DNA of 64,000 nucleotides from Bradyrhizobium oligotrophicum S58 (GTDB lineage: Bacteria > Pseudomonadota > Alphaproteobacteria > Rhizobiales > Xanthobacteraceae), in contig NC_020453.1 of the NCBI RefSeq assembly GCF_000344805.1, forward strand, positions 4,869,001 through 4,933,000, given 5' to 3'. Positions 26,789-36,907 of the stretch are shown here, piece after piece. Positions within the stretch are counted from its first letter, which is position 1. Each line of letters opens with the position of its first letter. The position numbers were made by a program, and so were the translations under genes. The notes under the pieces were generated by a model, which ran no database searches, had not been told where the DNA came from, and saw only the letters and a program-made list of their open reading frames with translations.

Positions 26789-27148
26789 ATGGACAAGAAC
26801 TACCCTGAACTCTGCAAGGACATTTCCGGCAATCTTCGAACGCTGCGCAAGGATATCCCTGAGGTCATGCAGGGTTTCTCCGCGCTGGCCCAGGCCGCAA
26901 GCCGTGACGGCGCGCTCGACAAGAAGACCAAGGAGCTGATCGCGCTCGCGATCGGCGTCGCCGTCCGCTGCGACGGCTGCATCGGCTTTCACGCCGAGGC
27001 ACTCGTTCGTATGGGTGCGAGCCGCCAGGAGGTCGAGGAGACGTTGGGCATGGCGATCTATATGGGCGGCGGGCCGTCGCTGATGTATGCCGCCGATGCG
27101 ATCGCGGCGTTCGAGCAGTTTCAGCAGCAGGCGACTGCCGCCGCCTGA
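26789..27148 (+). CDS. AhpD-like carboxymuconolactone decarboxylase-family protein
   Basis: This 119-residue helical protein has the AhpD core with the redox pair and histidine in CDGCIGFH, which in AhpD-type proteins acts as a thiol reductase or peroxidase. The ATG at 26789 was preferred to one at 26783 because it leaves a normal six-base gap after AGGAG. The gene follows the RND pump by nine bases and is likely co-transcribed with it. Placement in a BigR-type locus suggests a role in thiol or persulfide redox chemistry and not in aromatic breakdown. Confidence 0.88.
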   Translation: MDKNYPELCKDISGNLRTLRKDIPEVMQGFSALAQAASRDGALDKKTKELIALAIGVAVRCDGCIGFHAEALVRMGASRQEVEETLGMAIYMGGGPSLMYAADAIAAFEQFQQQATAAA

Positions 27149-27163
27149 GGCGGGGTCACCCGC
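27141..27163. terminator. Short hairpins between convergent genes
   Basis: CCGCC-TGA-GGCGG (27141-27153) and the overlapping GCGGG-GTCA-CCCGC (27150-27163) are two alternative 5-bp stems spanning the stop codons of the AhpD-like and M20 genes, which converge with seven bases between them. There is no T run, so termination efficiency is uncertain. Confidence 0.35.
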
Positions 27164-28370
27164 AGGTGTCGAGAATAGCGAGCATGTAGATGCGGATCAT
27201 GTCGAGGTAATCCGGAATGTCGACACGCTCGTCCGGCATCGTGTTGTAGCGGCCGCCCGGACCACACACGACGCCTTCCATGCCGCCATACGTATAAAGA
27301 TGGCCGGCGTCGGTGCCATAAAAGCAGCTCGGCGCCACCGGCCCGGTGGGCTGCGCCTCGCCGCGCACCGCGCGATAGGCGTCGTTCACCGCACGGACGA
27401 TCGGGCTGTCCGCCGCGACCTCGAAGGGCGGCATGGTCGGCACGCCGGCGCGATCCTCCGACATCAGACTCGCCTTCAGGCCCGGGAAACGCGCCTCCAG
27501 CGCATCGAGCTCGCGCCGCATGTCGGCCAGCGCGCCTTGCTCGGTCTGCCCTGGCGCATAGCGGCCGGAGCCCTTGATGCGCACGAAGTCTGCAACCTGC
27601 GGCGTCCGCCATTCATGCAGCTCACGCCCGAGCGCGCCATGGACGACGCCGACATGGACGCGGTTGATCGCCTCATGCGCCGGCGAGCGCGCATCTGAAA
27701 ACTTCATTGCATTCAGGCGCGGGATGAGATCACACGCAGCCGCAATCGCATCGACGGCCTCCTCGCGCTTGGACAGATGCCGCGTGTTGCCGACGAGCTC
27801 GATGATGAACATGAACGCCGCGGCGTGCATCGTCATCGCCTTCAAATCGGTCGGCTCGGAATTGATGAAATAGTCCGCACGCAACCCCTGCTCGACCAGC
27901 GAGTAGGTCCCGACCCCGCCCTGCAGCTCGCCGACCACGTAGGTCAGGATGACGTCGCCCCTGAGCTTCACACCGGCCTCGATCAGCGTCTTGACGGCGC
28001 AGAAATAGGCTGCGTCGCCGGCCTTCATGTTGGAGACGCCAATGCCGTAGATGAACTGGTCGTCGACCTTCCCTTCCCAGGGATCGACGGTCCAGCCTTC
28101 GGTCACAGGGTTGGTATCGACGTGACCGTTGAACAGCAGGCTCTTGCCGCCGCCGCTGCCCTTCCATCGGCCAACCGCATTGACGCGGCCCTCGTCGCCG
28201 AATGGCGCGACCGCAGCGTCGAGGCCGATCTCGCGCATCCGCTCCGCCATGAAGTTTGCGAGCTGCCTCTCGCCATCTGTCTTCGAATAGCTTTTGTGCT
28301 GTACCATGCGAGACAACAGCGCGAGCGACGCCGGGACGTCGATGCGGGCGAGCAGGTCGTTGCGGTCCAT
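27156..28370 (-). CDS. M20-family metallopeptidase/amidohydrolase
   Basis: This 404-residue cytosolic hydrolase has the M20 layout: a metal ligand in FNGHVDTN, the bridging-Asp region YGIGVSNMKAGDAA, a dimerisation lid and C-terminal AGHLYTYGG. The region that is normally DEE (general base plus metal ligand) reads VGELQGG, so one of the two acidic residues appears replaced; this may be a subgroup feature. It is the last gene of the peptide-ABC operon, 19 bases after the ATPase gene, and probably hydrolyses an amide bond of the imported compound. A second M20 enzyme opens the same operon. Confidence 0.85.
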   Translation of the reverse strand: MDRNDLLARIDVPASLALLSRMVQHKSYSKTDGERQLANFMAERMREIGLDAAVAPFGDEGRVNAVGRWKGSGGGKSLLFNGHVDTNPVTEGWTVDPWEGKVDDQFIYGIGVSNMKAGDAAYFCAVKTLIEAGVKLRGDVILTYVVGELQGGVGTYSLVEQGLRADYFINSEPTDLKAMTMHAAAFMFIIELVGNTRHLSKREEAVDAIAAACDLIPRLNAMKFSDARSPAHEAINRVHVGVVHGALGRELHEWRTPQVADFVRIKGSGRYAPGQTEQGALADMRRELDALEARFPGLKASLMSEDRAGVPTMPPFEVAADSPIVRAVNDAYRAVRGEAQPTGPVAPSCFYGTDAGHLYTYGGMEGVVCGPGGRYNTMPDERVDIPDYLDMIRIYMLAILDTCG

Positions 28371-28389
28371 GAGCTCAAGATCCTTGCGG

Positions 28390-29964
28390 TCAGCCGACGG
28401 GCGCAGGCGACGCCGCCATCAATTCGCGTGTGTAAGGGTGAAGGTCGTCGGCCCTGAACGCATCGGCGGCGCGGCTGTCGACCAGTTGGCCATGGCGCAT
28501 GACGACGATGCGGTGCGCGATCTGCCGGATCAGGTTGAGGTCGTGGGTGATGAACAAATAGGCCGCGCCCGTCTCGGCGCGCAACGCCAGCAACAGCTCG
28601 ACGATCTGGGCCTGCACGGACACATCGAGCGGTGCCGTGATTTCGTCACAGATCACGAGCCGCGGGCGCGCAGCAAAGGCGCGTGCAATCGCGACACGCT
28701 GCTTTTCGCCGCCGGAGAGCTGATGCGGCCAACGCGTCGCATAGGACGCCGGCAGCCGAACCTGTTCGAGAAGGCGCGGCACGGATATCACGTCACCGCC
28801 ATAGAGCTTCAACGGGCGCGACAGGATCTCGCCGATGCGATGGCGCGGATTGAGCGAGGAATCCGGGTGCTGGAACACGATCTGAACATCGCGGCGATAG
28901 GCCGTGTTCATGTCACCTGCCCCGCGCAGCGTGCGGCCGTCGAAACTGATCGCGCCGGAGAAGCGGGCGAGCCCGGTCAGCGCCCGCGCCATGGACGATT
29001 TGCCCGAGCCGGATTCGCCGACGAGGCCCAGGATCTCGCCGGCACGAATGTCGAGGTCGATCGCGCGCGTCGCCGGCGGCGGCGCCGCGCGGAACAGACT
29101 GGCCGTGCCATAATGGACTTCGATGCCACGGGCCTCCAGCACCGCAGCCTCGCCCGGCCTGTCGTAGACGAGCCGCCGCTCCGGACGGGGCACCGCGGCG
29201 ATCAGCGACTTGGTGTAGTCGTGCCGCGGCCTGCGGAAGATCTCCGATGCCCGCGCCTGCTCGACGACGCGGCCATGCCTGATCACCGCGACGCGGTCGG
29301 CGACGCGGGTCATCATCGCCAGATCATGCGAGATGTAGAGCGCGGCCACGCCCGTCTCTGCGCGCAGGCGCGCGAACAGGTCGATGATGCGGGCGCCGGT
29401 GATGACGTCGAGTGCCGTCGTCGGCTCATCGAACAGGATGACATCCGGACGGCAGCCGAACGCGGTGGCAATGATCACGCGCTGCTTCTCGCCACCGGAT
29501 ATCTCATGCGGATAGCGCCGCAGCATCGCGGCCGGATCGCGCAGCTCGACATGGCTGAGCAGCTCGATCGCGAGGTCCTTCGCGGCACGCGCATTCAGAT
29601 CACGATGGCGCATCAGCGCCTCCGTGATCTGCCGACCGATGGTCAGGGTCGGGTTCAGCGCCGTGGACGGATCCTGGAACACCATGCCGATGCGGCGTCC
29701 CCGCACCTCGGTCAACTGTCTTGGACCGAGCGCCTGCAGGTCGATATCGCCGAGCCGCAGCGATCCCGAGACCTCGCGGGCATTGGCCGGCAGATGCCGC
29801 ATCAGCGCCCAGGCGAGCGAGCTCTTGCCCGAGCCGGATTCACCCACCAATCCGAGCACCTCGCCCGGCGCGATCTCGAGCGAGACGTCGTGCAGCACCT
29901 CGACGGCGCCGGTCGACGTGACGTAGTCCAGCCCGTAATTCGTGATGGCGAGGACAGGCTTCAT
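28390..29964 (-). CDS. Peptide-type ABC transporter, fused double ATP-binding protein
   Basis: This 524-residue protein contains two complete ABC domains in one chain (DppD-DppF fusion). Each has Walker A GESGSGKSS, a signature (ISGGEKQRV and LSGGEKQRVAI) and Walker B (VILFDEPT and LVICDEIT). Such fusions energise dipeptide, opine and nickel-type importers. The second signature aspartate region has EIT in place of EPT, a common variant. The stop of the permease gene overlaps its start by four bases, so translation is coupled. It takes the place of the two separate ATPases used in Escherichia coli Dpp. Confidence 0.92.
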   Translation of the reverse strand: MKPVLAITNYGLDYVTSTGAVEVLHDVSLEIAPGEVLGLVGESGSGKSSLAWALMRHLPANAREVSGSLRLGDIDLQALGPRQLTEVRGRRIGMVFQDPSTALNPTLTIGRQITEALMRHRDLNARAAKDLAIELLSHVELRDPAAMLRRYPHEISGGEKQRVIIATAFGCRPDVILFDEPTTALDVITGARIIDLFARLRAETGVAALYISHDLAMMTRVADRVAVIRHGRVVEQARASEIFRRPRHDYTKSLIAAVPRPERRLVYDRPGEAAVLEARGIEVHYGTASLFRAAPPPATRAIDLDIRAGEILGLVGESGSGKSSMARALTGLARFSGAISFDGRTLRGAGDMNTAYRRDVQIVFQHPDSSLNPRHRIGEILSRPLKLYGGDVISVPRLLEQVRLPASYATRWPHQLSGGEKQRVAIARAFAARPRLVICDEITAPLDVSVQAQIVELLLALRAETGAAYLFITHDLNLIRQIAHRIVVMRHGQLVDSRAADAFRADDLHPYTRELMAASPAPVG

Positions 29965-30783
29965 CGGTCATCCCGCGGGTTGAGCGCATCGCGCAGGGCG
30001 TCACCGACGAGGTTGAAGGCGATTGCGGACAGCGCGATCGCGACCGAGGGCGCGATCAGGATCCAGGGTGCGCGATGCATGTATTGGCGCGCATCCGCCA
30101 CCATCATCCCCCATTCCGAGGCCGGCGGCTGTGCGCCCAGACCAAGGAAGCTGAGGGTCGCAAACAGCATCACCGCGAACGACACCCGGATCGTGGCTTC
30201 GATCACGATCGGCCCCATGACGTTGGGGAGCATCTCGCGGAAGACGATCTGCGACGCGCCCTCGCCGCGCGCGACGGCGGCCTTGACGTAGTCCTGGTTA
30301 CGCACCGCGAGCGCCACCGAACGCGTCACCCGAGCCATGCCGGGCGCGAATGCAAGCGCGATCGCGACCACCGCGTTGCCCGCGCCGTTCCCGAGCGTGC
30401 TGACCAGCAGCAGCGCCATCAGAAGACCCGGAATGGCCATCACGGCGTCGTTGGTGCGCATGATGAATTCGTCGGCCTTGCCGCCGAGATAGGCCGATGC
30501 GACGCCAATGATGGCGCCGATCGCGCTGCCGGCCAACGTCGCAGCAAGCGCCATCGGAACGGTCGCGCGTGCGCCGGATAACAGGCGGCTCAGCACGTCG
30601 CGGCCGAACTGGTCGGCGCCGAGCCAGTTCTGCCATCCCGGCGCGCGGAAGCGTCCGAGAAAATCCATCTTCTCCGGACCGTATGGCGCCAGCCAGGGGC
30701 CGAAAATGCAGATGACGGCAAGCGCAACGAGCAGCGCCACGCTGATCACGCCCTGCGGCTTGCGGATCATCCTCCCGAAGAGC

Positions 30784-30791
<8 letters not shown>
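29961..30791 (-). CDS. Peptide-type ABC transporter permease (DppC-like)
   Basis: This 276-residue membrane protein starts at the ATG before TELFGRMIRKPQG, overlapping the upstream permease gene by eight bases. It has the DppC pattern: a first helix (SVALLVALAVICIFG), a periplasmic segment with GADQFGRDVLSRLL and the permease loop EGASQIVFREMLPNVMGPI that contacts the ATPase. About six membrane helices are expected. It pairs with the DppB-like protein encoded just upstream. Confidence 0.92.
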
Positions 30792-31731
<940 letters not shown>

Positions 31732-31746
31732 CGATGAGTTCCTGCC

Positions 31747-33300
31747 TCAGGCGCGCTTGGGCGCGCCAGCGCCGAGCGAGACGAGATCGAGTCGGAACAC
31801 CGACCCGCGCGGATGCAGCTTATAGCCTTCGACGTAGCCACGCTGCGCCGCCAGGATGTCGAAGAACACCGGGATCACCGACGGCACCTCCGCGTTCATC
31901 ATGGTCTGGGCCCGCGCATAGAGCGCGGCGCGATTGGCGTCATCGGTCTCGCCGCGTGCCGCATTGACGATCTCGTCGAAGCGCGGATTGTTCCAGCGCG
32001 TCTCGTTCCACGCGGCATCCGAGGTATAGAGCAGCTTGAAGATCGCATCTGCCGTGGGCTGCATGTTGTAGAAGCCGACGTAGAAATTGCCCTTCTTCCA
32101 GACCTGGTCGAGATAGGTCGCATGCGGCATCGTCTGCACGTTGATGCGGAAGCCGGCGGGTGCGGCCATCTCGCGGATCGCGACGCCGAGCTGGGTGCGC
32201 GTCTCCGGCTTGTCGGAGGCCACCATCGTCACCTCGATGCCGGAGGGATAGCCTGCTTCGGCCAGAAGTTGCTTGGCCTTGGCGATATCAGGCTTCTTCA
32301 GCTGATCGTCCTTGTAGAAGCGATAGGCCGGGCTGAGCGGCGTGTCGTTGCCGGGCGTGCCGTAGCCGCCGGCGACGAAGCCCGCCATGGCGTCGCGATC
32401 GATAGTCAGCGCCAACGCCTGGCGCACGCGGACGTCGTTGAACGGCTTCTGGTCGCAGCCCATGTTGACGTTCAGGAACTGGCCTGAGGGGACGCGCAGC
32501 GCCTTGACGCCGCTGGCCTTGCCGAGCCGGTCATATTCGCCGGGCGTGGTCGACAGCATCAGATCGATATCGCCCGAGATCAGGGCGGAGGCTTCGGCGG
32601 TCCGATCGGGATAGACCAGGATCTCCACGCGATCGAGCAACGGACGCGCCGGATCGTAATAGGCTGGATTGCGCTCGACCACGATCTTGCGGTCCGGCTC
32701 GTAGGACACGAGCTTGAACGGTCCCGAGCCGTTCGCCTTGGTGGCGAGACCGCCGAGATCGCCGGCGATCACCTTCGCCGGGATGATCCGCGCATTGGTG
32801 TAGGCGAGCGCGACCGGGAAATCCGCAAAGGCGACCGACAGCGTGAACTTCACGGTCGAGGCATCGACGGCTGTGACATCCTTGATCGGACCGACATTGG
32901 TGCGTGCGGGCGAGGCCGTCTTCGGATCGAGGATGGCCTTGAACGTCGCGACCACATCATCCGCCGTCAGCGGCGAGCCGTCATGGAAGCTGACATTGGG
33001 CCGCAGCTTGAAGATCCATTCGCTCAGGCCGGCGGCCGACGGCTGCCACGACAGCGCCAGATCCGGCTCGACCGTCATGTCCGGCTTGAGCCGGGTCAGG
33101 TTGGAATAGAGCAGCTCGGTGACGAGGTATTCCGGATTCACGCGCGCGAGCAGCGGATGAATCACGGCCGCACCCTGGTCGACGGAGATTCGCAACACGC
33201 CACCACGAGTCGGCGCCTCGGCGGCACGAGAGACATGCGGCAATGCGCCGAGCGCGAGCGCGGAGCCGGCAAGAAAATGGCGACGGGTGACGGACGGCAT
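31747..33300 (-). CDS. Solute-binding protein, family 5 (peptide/opine type)
   Basis: This 517-residue exported protein has an N-terminal signal with a twin-arginine pattern (RRHFLAGSALALG) and cleavage near SRAAEAP, so export by Tat is likely. The mature protein has the family 5 landmarks (LALSWQPSAAGLSEWIFKLR near residue 65; FHDGSPLTADDVVATFKAI). It captures the substrate in the periplasm for the DppBC-like permeases. The start codon overlaps the M20 stop by one base (TGATG). Family 5 proteins bind di- and oligopeptides, opines, glutathione and other ligands, so the ligand is open. Confidence 0.9.
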   Translation of the reverse strand: MPSVTRRHFLAGSALALGALPHVSRAAEAPTRGGVLRISVDQGAAVIHPLLARVNPEYLVTELLYSNLTRLKPDMTVEPDLALSWQPSAAGLSEWIFKLRPNVSFHDGSPLTADDVVATFKAILDPKTASPARTNVGPIKDVTAVDASTVKFTLSVAFADFPVALAYTNARIIPAKVIAGDLGGLATKANGSGPFKLVSYEPDRKIVVERNPAYYDPARPLLDRVEILVYPDRTAEASALISGDIDLMLSTTPGEYDRLGKASGVKALRVPSGQFLNVNMGCDQKPFNDVRVRQALALTIDRDAMAGFVAGGYGTPGNDTPLSPAYRFYKDDQLKKPDIAKAKQLLAEAGYPSGIEVTMVASDKPETRTQLGVAIREMAAPAGFRINVQTMPHATYLDQVWKKGNFYVGFYNMQPTADAIFKLLYTSDAAWNETRWNNPRFDEIVNAARGETDDANRAALYARAQTMMNAEVPSVIPVFFDILAAQRGYVEGYKLHPRGSVFRLDLVSLGAGAPKRA

Positions 33301-34619
33301 CAGGCGAGGTCCTTCTTGAGCGTCATGGCTTCGGGAGAGAGTTCAGGACTGAACTCGGCTGAAAGATATGCGAGCACCGATTTCGCCAGTGCGACGATGT
33401 CGGCGCGCGTAGTCGATTCGCCCGGCGCATGGATGCGGCTGTCGGGCTTGCCGAGGCCGGTGAGCAGCACCTCCTGCACGCCCGTGGCCTGCTGCACCCA
33501 GCCGAAATCGGAACAGCCGGAAGCGCCCCAGCGTGCGAACTCCTCGGGCGCATAGCCGAAGCCGGCGGACAGCGCCTGCTGCCAGCGCAGCCAATGCGGC
33601 CCGCCGGGATCCGCGGTCGGCTTCAGGTGCCCGGTGAGGATGATGTCGACGTCGAGGCCGCCGGCCGCCTGCGCGATCGCGGTTTCGATCTCGCTGCGCG
33701 CGGCGGCAAAATCCTCCTCCGGCGCATAGCGGCGGCACACGAGAATCTCGACCTGCGACGGGATCTGTCCGCCGCATTGGCCGCCGTGGATAGCGGAGAT
33801 ATCGAGGCTCGCGGTAAGCGGACCGGCCGCCTGCGGCGGTGGCGGCAGCAACGACGTCCGTTGCGCGATGAGCGGCTTCAGCGCGGCGAGCGCATTGAGG
33901 ATCGGCAGCGCCGCCTCGATCGCATTGACGCCGGCGCTTCGCTGCTCGCCGGCATGGGCCGCCCTGCCGTGCACACGCACCGTCAGCGTGAACAGGCCGA
34001 AGCAGCCGGCCCAGATCCGCGGCATGGCGCTGCCGTTGAAATTAAGGATGTGCCCTTCGAGACGGCCCTGCTCGGCCAGATAGCGCACGCCGGGATAGAG
34101 CCCCGCTTCCTCATCCGTGCACAGCAGCAGCATCGGATCGTAAGCGAGAGAGAGCCCCGTCTCGTGCGCGGCGCGCAGCGCCAGCAGCGCCGCCGCGATC
34201 GAGCCCTTCATGTCGGCCGCGCCGAGGCCTGTCAGGCGATCACCGTCACGCATCAGTTGCAGCGGATCGCCGGCCCAGCCGGGCGCTGCAGGCACGGTGT
34301 CGACATGGAAATACAGCCCGAGCACGGGCCTGCCGGAGCAGCGCCGTACGATCAGGTTGGTGCGCTGTCCCATCGCGCCGGGCGCGCGCCACAGCTCCTC
34401 CGGGACGATCACGCGCTCGCACTCCAGGGCCAATGCTGCGGCGAGCTGCTCCATCAGATCGGCGAACGAATCGTAGCCGGCACCGGGCGGAAAGCTGGTG
34501 TCGACCGCCACCATGCGCTGGAGATCCTCGACCGCGGTCTCCGACAGCCGGTCGATCGCAGCAAAGGCGCTGGCCAGACTGGCCTCGCCGCGATCTGCCT
34601 GTAGGCCCCGAGAATTCAT
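33300..34619 (-). CDS. M20-family amidohydrolase (ArgE/DapE-like)
   Basis: This 439-residue enzyme has the intact M20 metal site: LYFHVDTVP, GLGAADMKGSIAA, and CTDEEAGLY with the general-base and ligand glutamates. It is the first gene of the peptide-ABC operon and its stop codon overlaps the start of the solute-binding protein gene. The likely role is deacylation or peptide cleavage of the imported compound. It resembles acetylornithine deacetylases, but the window gives no sign of arginine synthesis. Confidence 0.87.
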   Translation of the reverse strand: MNSRGLQADRGEASLASAFAAIDRLSETAVEDLQRMVAVDTSFPPGAGYDSFADLMEQLAAALALECERVIVPEELWRAPGAMGQRTNLIVRRCSGRPVLGLYFHVDTVPAAPGWAGDPLQLMRDGDRLTGLGAADMKGSIAAALLALRAAHETGLSLAYDPMLLLCTDEEAGLYPGVRYLAEQGRLEGHILNFNGSAMPRIWAGCFGLFTLTVRVHGRAAHAGEQRSAGVNAIEAALPILNALAALKPLIAQRTSLLPPPPQAAGPLTASLDISAIHGGQCGGQIPSQVEILVCRRYAPEEDFAAARSEIETAIAQAAGGLDVDIILTGHLKPTADPGGPHWLRWQQALSAGFGYAPEEFARWGASGCSDFGWVQQATGVQEVLLTGLGKPDSRIHAPGESTTRADIVALAKSVLAYLSAEFSPELSPEAMTLKKDLA

Positions 34620-34641
34620 TTGCCGTTAGCTCAATCCTATA

Positions 34642-34653
34642 TTCTATATAGAA
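34642..34653. promoter_or_regulatory. Candidate GntR operator
   Basis: TTCTATATAGAA is a perfect 12-bp palindrome in the short AT-rich gap between the divergent M20/ABC operon and the GntR regulator. This is the place expected for an autoregulating repressor that controls both units. Confidence 0.5.
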
Positions 34654-34685
34654 ATAGAAATCACAACGTGGCGTTTGTCAATTCC

Positions 34686-35462
34686 ATGAAACAGGCAGGC
34701 GTGGCCAGCAAAGCGGCAGACGGGGCGGGCGCAGGTCCGGGCGGGTTGCCCGTGCCGCTCTACGAGCACGTCAAGCGGCAGATCGCGGAGGCCATCCTGA
34801 TCGGCGACATGCCGCCGGGCACGGTGCTGCCCGGCGAGGTCGCGCTCGCCACCCAATACGGCGTCGCCGTCGGCACCATCCGCCGCGCACTGGCCGACCT
34901 CACCGCCGGCGGCATGCTGATGCGCCGGCGCAAGACCGGCACCGTCGTCACCGGCCGCGCGTCACGGCACGGCCTCAGCTTCTTCTTCCAGTATTTCCGC
35001 CTGCTCGGTGAGGATGGCAGCCTGCTGCAGTCGGATGCCGAGGCGCTGTCGGTCAGGACACGGGCCGCAGAACCGGCCGCGGCCGCGCTCTTCGCCGTCG
35101 CCGACGCCGAACCGCTGCTGCATCTTCATCGCATTCGCCGCGTCGCCGGCGCGCCGGTGCTGCATTCGCGCATCTCGCTGGTCGCGAGCCGCGTGCCTGA
35201 ATTTCCACGCGAGGCCAAGAAGGTCCCTGCCCTGATCTATCGGCACCTGCTCGAAGCCTATGGCATCCGCATCGCGGCCGTGCGCGAGAAGGTCACCGCC
35301 GAGGTCGCGAGCAAGGAGGACCGCAAGCTGCTCGGCCTGCCCGCCCCGAGCGCCGTGCTGGTGATCGATGAGGAAGCCTACGACCAGACCGGCGCGCTTA
35401 CGATCCTCAGCCAGCACCGCGCCACGACCGCGCATCATTACTACTCGAATGAGATCCGCTGA
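34686..35462 (+). CDS. GntR/HutC-family transcriptional regulator
   Basis: This 258-residue regulator starts at ATG before KQAGVASKAADG; an earlier in-frame ATG at 34620 would include the presumed operator, so it was not used. The winged helix is at about residues 25-85 (YEHVKRQIAEAILIGDMPPG, LATQYGVAVGTIRRALADL). A UTRA ligand-binding domain fills the rest (LLHLHRIRRVAGAPVLHSRI, LVIDEEAYDQTGALTILS). It is divergent from the M20/peptide ABC operon and likely represses it until the substrate or its breakdown product binds. It converges on dhaK with six bases between the stops. Confidence 0.88.
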   Translation: MKQAGVASKAADGAGAGPGGLPVPLYEHVKRQIAEAILIGDMPPGTVLPGEVALATQYGVAVGTIRRALADLTAGGMLMRRRKTGTVVTGRASRHGLSFFFQYFRLLGEDGSLLQSDAEALSVRTRAAEPAAAALFAVADAEPLLHLHRIRRVAGAPVLHSRISLVASRVPEFPREAKKVPALIYRHLLEAYGIRIAAVREKVTAEVASKEDRKLLGLPAPSAVLVIDEEAYDQTGALTILSQHRATTAHHYYSNEIR

Positions 35463-35468
35463 ACGCGC

Positions 35469-36458
35469 TCAGCAGCCCCAGCGCAGCGCTGCCGTGTGCA
35501 CCGGCGCATCCCACAGCGCCAGCGTGGTGTCGTCGAGCGCGGTCACCGTGAGCGAGCAGCCGGCCATGTCGAGCGAGGTGACGTAGGAGCCGACCAGCCC
35601 GCGGGCGATGGTGAACCCGCGGCCCTCCAGGATGCGCCGCGCCGCATTGGCCATCACATAAAGCTCCATCGCCGGCGTCGCGCCGAAACCATTGACCAGC
35701 AGCAGACACGGGGTGCCGGGCTTCGCTGCAAGATCGGTCAGGATCGCGCCCATCATCTCCTCGGCAATGGCATCGGCCGAAGCGAGCTTGACCCGGCGGC
35801 GGCCGGGCTCGCCATGGATGCCGACACCCATCTCCATCTCGTCCTCGCCGAGCGCAAAGGTCGGCTTGCCCGCCGCCGGCACCGTGCAGGAGGTCAGCGC
35901 CACGCCCATCGACCGCGTGCGCTTGTTGACGTCGTCACCGAGTGCCCTGAGCGCGGAGAGATCGCGGCCCTGCTCGGCCGCGGCGCCCAGCATCTTCTCC
36001 ACCACCAGCGTGCCGGCGACGCCGCGGCGGCCGGTCGAATAGGTCGAGGTCTCCACGGCGACATCGTCGTCGGTGATGACCGTCGCAACCTTGGTCTCCA
36101 TCATCTCCGCCGCCATGGCGAAGTTCATCACGTCGCCCTCGTAGTTCTTGACGATGAACAGTGCGCCGGCGCCGGTGTCCGCGGCTTGCGCGGCGGCGAG
36201 CATCTGGTCCGGCGTCGGCGAGGTGAAGACCTGGCCGGGACAGGCGGCATCCAACATGCCCAGCCCGACGAAGCCGGCATGCAGCGGCTCATGGCCGGAG
36301 CCACCGCCGGAGATCAGCGCGACCTTGCCCGGCTTGAGGTTCCTGCGGCGAACGAACTTGTTGTCCTCGCCGAGCGCAACGATGTCGCCATGAACAGCTG
36401 CAAAGCCCTGCAGGCTCTCGGTCAGCACGTCGTCGACGGCGTTGATCAGCTTCTTCAT
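35469..36458 (-). CDS. dhaK: Dihydroxyacetone kinase subunit DhaK
   Basis: This 329-residue protein binds dihydroxyacetone covalently. GGGSGHEP contains His56, and GVGIHGEPG contains His215, matching the catalytic His56 and substrate-bound His218 of the Escherichia coli enzyme. It works with DhaL, which carries ADP, and the phosphoryl donor DhaM, making dihydroxyacetone phosphate. It is the last gene of a twelve-gene operon and overlaps the HTH gene before it by four bases. In many species dhaK and dhaL are adjacent; here four genes lie between them. Confidence 0.95.
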   Translation of the reverse strand: MKKLINAVDDVLTESLQGFAAVHGDIVALGEDNKFVRRRNLKPGKVALISGGGSGHEPLHAGFVGLGMLDAACPGQVFTSPTPDQMLAAAQAADTGAGALFIVKNYEGDVMNFAMAAEMMETKVATVITDDDVAVETSTYSTGRRGVAGTLVVEKMLGAAAEQGRDLSALRALGDDVNKRTRSMGVALTSCTVPAAGKPTFALGEDEMEMGVGIHGEPGRRRVKLASADAIAEEMMGAILTDLAAKPGTPCLLLVNGFGATPAMELYVMANAARRILEGRGFTIARGLVGSYVTSLDMAGCSLTVTALDDTTLALWDAPVHTAALRWGC

Positions 36459-36907
36459 GGCTTCCCTCCCGGTTCGGCGTCGTCATTGTTTTCATTGGCT
36501 GAGATCAGCGCGGCGATGCCGCGGGCGACGCCGGTGATGATGCGATCGGCATGGGCGTTGAGCGCGACATCACCGAAGTCCGGCAGCTCGACCACGAGGC
36601 GCCGCATCGGTCGCTGCGTCTCGGCCCCGTCGAGCCGGCCCGGATGGGCGGCGCGATAGGCTATCAGAAACGCCTGCTGCTCATGCGGCGAGAAATGACA
36701 GATGTGGAAGATGGTCTCGAGATGCTGCAGCGGAATCGGGGTCGCATAGGCCGGATTGACGATCTGCGAGATGAAGCTGCGGTTCTTGCCGATCGCTTCC
36801 GCCAGCCGCTGCCGCGTGCCCGAAGGCCGGCTGTCGATGACCGCGCGCAGGATCGCCTTGTATTCGGCGAGCGGGCTCGTGGCCGCGAATTGATCATGAT
36901 CGCTCAT
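36455..36907 (-). CDS. HTH-containing protein of the dha operon
   Basis: This 150-residue protein has a lambda-repressor-like helix-turn-helix at about residues 28-55 (RQRLAEAIGKNRSFISQIVN), followed by a helical region (LETIFHICHFSPHEQQAFL). The C-terminal part, from residue 100, is unlike known ligand domains. It overlaps both neighbours by ATGA, so it is made in step with Enzyme I and DhaK. It may be the local regulator of the operon, taking the place of DhaR, DhaS or DhaQ. I do not recognise a named family. Confidence 0.72.
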   Translation of the reverse strand: MSDHDQFAATSPLAEYKAILRAVIDSRPSGTRQRLAEAIGKNRSFISQIVNPAYATPIPLQHLETIFHICHFSPHEQQAFLIAYRAAHPGRLDGAETQRPMRRLVVELPDFGDVALNAHADRIITGVARGIAALISANENNDDAEPGGKP

